Source: Neoechinorhynchus agilis (taxonomy: Eukaryota; Acanthocephala). Taken from it: a DNA stretch of 43,856 nt. Each line of letters starts with the position of its first letter. The first letter of the stretch is position 1. Location of the stretch: contig JBMGUZ010000018.1 of assembly GCA_051530055.1 (NCBI GenBank), positions 1-43,856 on the forward strand. The letters run 5' to 3'. This document shows positions 42,660-43,856 of this stretch, in pieces. The notes beneath the pieces are model-generated. The model saw only the letters and a list, made by a program, of their open reading frames with translations, made no database searches and was not told the origin of the DNA. The translations under genes and the position numbers were made by a program.

Positions 42660-43475
42660 CAACAAAAACTCAAGAACTATTGCAGCTATTCAAAATCCGA
42701 AAACATATTTGGAATCAGCGCGCCAAGAAGTACTAAACGGACAATATTGTATATGGCTAGCTTACTTAACGTCGCAAATCGTATTTGTTCAATTCCTCAA
42801 AAGTCAAAATCGTGAAAGATCACCAAATTTGCAAACGTCAACAAAGGATAGAAATAATGTATCAATAATCACTTTTTTCTCCAAAAATTGAAAAACGAAT
42901 AACTCAAGAACTATTGCAGCTATTGAAAATCCGAAAACATATTTGGAATCAGCCGTGAAAGATCACCAAATTTGCAAACGTCAACAAAGGATAGAAATAA
43001 TGTATCAATAATCACTTTTTTCTCCAAAAATTGAAAAACGAATAACTCAAGAACTATTGCAGCTATTGAAAATCCGAAAACATATTTGGAATCAGCGCGT
43101 CAAGAAGTACCAAACGGACAATATTGTATATGGCTAGCTTACTTAACGTCGCAAATCGTATTTGTTCAATTCCTCAAAAGTCAAAATCGTGAAAGATCAC
43201 CAAATTTGCAAACGTCAACAAAGGATAGAAATAATGTATCAATAATCACTTTTTTCTCCAAAAATTGAAAAACGTATAACTCAAGAACCATTGCAGCTGT
43301 TGAAAATCCGAAAACATATTTGGAATCAGCGCGCCAAGAAGTACAAAACGGACAAAATTGTATATGGCTAGCATACGTAATAACGTCGCGAATTGCATTT
43401 GTTCAATTCCTCAGAAGTCATAAACGTGAAAGATCACCAAATTTGCAAACGTCAACAAAGGATGGAAACAATGTC
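42660..43475. repeat. ~240-bp tandem repeat, array 2 (about 3.5 units)
   Basis: Units start at about 42665, 42902, 43041 and 43279, marked by AACTCAAGAAC(T/C)ATTGCAG. Spacings are 237, 139 and 238 bp, so the second unit carries a ~100-bp deletion. The family is the same as the array at 3998-4692 at the opposite end of the window, and units here are more alike than those there. The repeated open frame (ESARQEV...) is interrupted by length changes and is not taken as a gene. Confidence 0.9.
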
Positions 43476-43856
43476 CATCGTTATAATGCCCACTTTTGCT
43501 CTTCCACTCGACTCTTAAATCTCGGGTTGGAACGACAACTCTATGTCGGAACGTCATTATCAATTGAATTGCAGGGAAAGTTTTGCACCCCACCTGCCAA
43601 GTTAATTAATAGCCTGTTTCTCCCGTTTCGAACAAACTCTGAACAACATCCATACTTGTGTCCCGTGATTGAAAGGTTAAGCTCCTCGTAGCCTACTTTG
43701 GCCACACGGCATTCTTCAATTGCCGCAGCTGCTGCTTTTCCTAACCTTAAATGCAACATTCGCTTTTTCGATCTTCTTTGTAAATTTTTCCGGCCCAGTT
43801 AATCCGAAATTGCAAGATTCCACTAATTGACAAAGCTTTTCTTCTATTAAAATCGA
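43476..43856. other. Unassigned right end of the window
   Basis: The minus strand is open at 43759-43541 (LGKAAAAAIEECRVAKVGYEE), but I recognise no family and cannot tell whether it is a real exon. Nothing else is visible. Confidence 0.3.

Noticed and set aside
42709-43691. Repeated plus-strand ORFs in the ~240-bp satellite
   Set aside because: Unit lengths are not all multiples of three and one unit has a deletion; the frames are by-products of a stop-poor repeat.
1-43856. tRNA or rRNA genes
   Set aside because: I found no cloverleaf with the conserved T-loop and no rRNA-like conserved blocks by eye.

Overview
This is eukaryotic DNA, most likely from an invertebrate animal, probably an arthropod or another ecdysozoan. 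The evidence is a metazoan-type fused mRNA capping enzyme, short GT-AG introns of about 50-60 bp, piggyBac, RTE/Jockey-type and Penelope-like retroelements, satellites, and many virus-derived fossils. I see no bacterial operon, rRNA, tRNA or CRISPR array. The species cannot be named from the sequence alone.

The only clearly intact conserved gene is the capping enzyme (16856-19108, minus strand). It sits inside one arm of a segmental duplication. A second host-like gene, X (about 13.06-14.10 kb, plus), is open in that arm and broken in the other (33.6-34.6 kb). Small candidate exons flank the duplicated blocks at 19.5 and 21.1 kb, repeated at 35.2 and 36.8 kb. A 41-residue membrane-protein ORF occurs twice, at 2.9 and 24.8 kb.

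Most of the rest is a graveyard of mobile and viral sequence. From left to right: duplicated block D1 with a piggyBac remnant (1-3.1 kb); an RTE-type fragment and a ~240-bp satellite (3.5-4.7 kb); a virus-like fossil (V1) split by a LINE that carries a remarkable 21-bp minisatellite (4.9-11.1 kb); LTR-element and LINE scraps (11.3-13.1 kb); gene X and the capping enzyme (13.1-19.1 kb); duplicated block D2b (19.5-21.4 kb); a virus-like gene relic (21.4-23.6 kb); the second D1 block (23.1-25.0 kb); a zinc-knuckle LINE ORF1 (25.1-26.0 kb); the longest virus-like fossil, V2 (26.0-30.2 kb); Penelope-like and LINE fragments (30.9-33.3 kb); the second D2 arm (33.6-37.05 kb); more virus-like relics, including a clear piece of a mononegavirus-type polymerase (37.1-40.4 kb); a 336-bp satellite (40.4-42.2 kb); and the ~240-bp satellite again (42.7-43.5 kb).

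Nearly all virus-like fossils and most transposon relics read on the minus strand, while the three other LINE/PLE pieces read on plus. V1, V2 and V3 come from related but clearly different virus-like ancestors, so the locus was colonised repeatedly. A one-sided, virus-rich nested graveyard is what a uni-strand piRNA cluster looks like. That is the most interesting hypothesis here, and small-RNA data would test it. Other points worth a look are the capping enzyme's missing phosphatase arginine, the mosaic divergence of the D2 duplication, and a satellite whose monomer contains the end of a zinc-knuckle ORF.
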